Positions 63,365 through 64,000 of a stretch of 64,000 nucleotides of DNA are shown here, one piece after another. The stretch lies in the NCBI RefSeq assembly GCF_033898505.1, contig NZ_JAXAFK010000007.1, positions 1 through 64,000 on the forward strand. The letters are read 5' to 3'. Source of the stretch: Pectobacterium carotovorum. GTDB taxonomy: Bacteria > Pseudomonadota > Gammaproteobacteria > Enterobacterales > Enterobacteriaceae. Under the pieces are notes generated by a model, which was not told where the DNA came from, did no database searches, and was given only the letters and a program-made list of their open reading frames with translations. How positions within the stretch are numbered: position 1 is the stretch's first letter; every line of letters starts with the position of its first letter. Position numbers and translations under genes: made by a program.

Positions 63365-63859
63365 TTATTTTTTCAGAAACGCGTCGAGCAGCGTTTGCAG
63401 CGCAAAATGGACCGATTGCAGACGTACCGCGTTTCGGTCTCCACTGAACCGCATTGTCCGCGCGAATGCCCCGCCCTGTTTATCTGTGAAGCCAAACCAT
63501 ACCGTGCCGACAGGCTTCTCTTCGGTCCCCCCGTCGGGCCCGGCGATGCCGCTTATCGATATGGCAAAATCTGCATCGGCGGCCTGCAACGCCCCTGCGG
63601 CCATCTCATTGACGACGGCTTCACTCACCGCGCCATGCCGTTCCAATGTCTTCGCGTTCACATTTACCAGACGCTGCTTGGCCAGATTGCTGTATGTCAC
63701 AAAGCCATAGTCAAACCAGCCGGAGCTACCTGCGACATCAGTAATAGACTTAGCCAACCAGCCCCCAGTGCAGGATTCCGCGCACGTCAGCGTAGCACCG
63801 CGCGCCTTCAGTTTTTCACCGACCAAAACACTTAACCGCAGAATGTCAGCTTCCGTCAT
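63365..63859 (-). CDS. pncC: Nicotinamide-nucleotide amidohydrolase PncC (YgaD/CinA C-terminal)
   Basis: This 164-aa single-domain protein hydrolyses NMN to NaMN in NAD recycling. LTCAESCTGGWLAKSITDVAGSS (about 27-49) and SISGIAGPDGGTEEKPVGTV are the family signatures. It lies directly upstream of recA, the conserved enterobacterial order. Bases 63860-64000 beyond its start contain only its promoter region and no gene. Confidence 0.95.
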   Translation of the reverse strand: MTEADILRLSVLVGEKLKARGATLTCAESCTGGWLAKSITDVAGSSGWFDYGFVTYSNLAKQRLVNVNAKTLERHGAVSEAVVNEMAAGALQAADADFAISISGIAGPDGGTEEKPVGTVWFGFTDKQGGAFARTMRFSGDRNAVRLQSVHFALQTLLDAFLKK

Positions 63860-64000
63860 TGCCGCCTCATCTTAATCAAGGATTGTTGGGTCAGGGTAAC
63901 ACTTTTCCCTGAAAAAGACGCCCCGCTGCGCGGGATGCGAAGCGCATAGCAAAGAAAATGAAAAGGGATGAAAAACGAAGGAAAGCGCCGCCGATAGTCA

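Overview
The window is chromosomal DNA of a member of the Enterobacterales. Gene order (clpB-pgeF-rluD / bamD-raiA-pheLA / aroF-tyrA, then rpsP-rimM-trmD-rplS / ffh / ypjD / luxS-micA-gshA / yqaA-yqaB / tRNA cluster-csrA-alaS-recX-recA-pncC) follows the E. coli 55-60 min region closely. Protein divergence from E. coli and the local differences (a BtsR-like regulator and other genes where E. coli has yfiRNB) suggest a soft-rot enterobacterium such as Pectobacterium or a close relative. The genus is an inference.

Left core (1-13.4 kb): the promoter of an rRNA operon reads off the left edge. Next come the heat-shock disaggregase clpB behind a sigma-32-type promoter, pgeF, rluD, bamD, the ribosome hibernation factor raiA, the pheL attenuator and pheA, the TyrR-box-controlled aroF-tyrA operon, a LytTR response regulator without an adjacent kinase, a small lipoprotein, a SAM methyltransferase and a small secreted Cys-repeat protein.

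Prophage (about 13.42-49.10 kb): a complete P2/186-type prophage of about 35.6 kb is integrated at the 3' end of rplS, flanked by a perfect 49-bp direct repeat. It is 186-like in its control region (int, CI-type repressor, Cox/Apl, CII, Fil-like, SOS-boxed small gene) and P2-like in its late region (Q, P, cos, O-N-M-L-X-Y-K-lysB-lysC-R-S, V-W-J-I-H, FI-FII-E/E'-T-U-D-ogr). Its unusual parts are a repressor with three tandem HTH domains, a second ATPase-only terminase paralogue between P and Q, a HigBA-type toxin-antitoxin pair separated by 17 copies of an 8-bp tandem repeat, a C4-like antisense RNA leader before an ORF6N antirepressor-like gene, an HNH nuclease moron and two AT-rich membrane/coiled-coil proteins that may act in superinfection exclusion. 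No tail-fibre assembly gene follows H. A roughly 145-bp element that also occurs in host DNA beside the prophage sits there instead.

Right core (49.1-64 kb): the ribosomal/tRNA-modification operon, ffh, ypjD, luxS, the sigma-E-dependent sRNA micA, gshA, yqaA-yqaB, an operon of tRNA-Ser(GCU) and three tRNA-Arg(ACG), csrA, alaS, recX, recA with a LexA box, and pncC. The tRNA operon contains two copies of an rtT-like element: a structured spacer ending in a tRNA-Arg 3' stub, whose outer stem carries compensatory base changes between copies.

All functional calls are from reading the sequence and recalled family knowledge. No database search was run.
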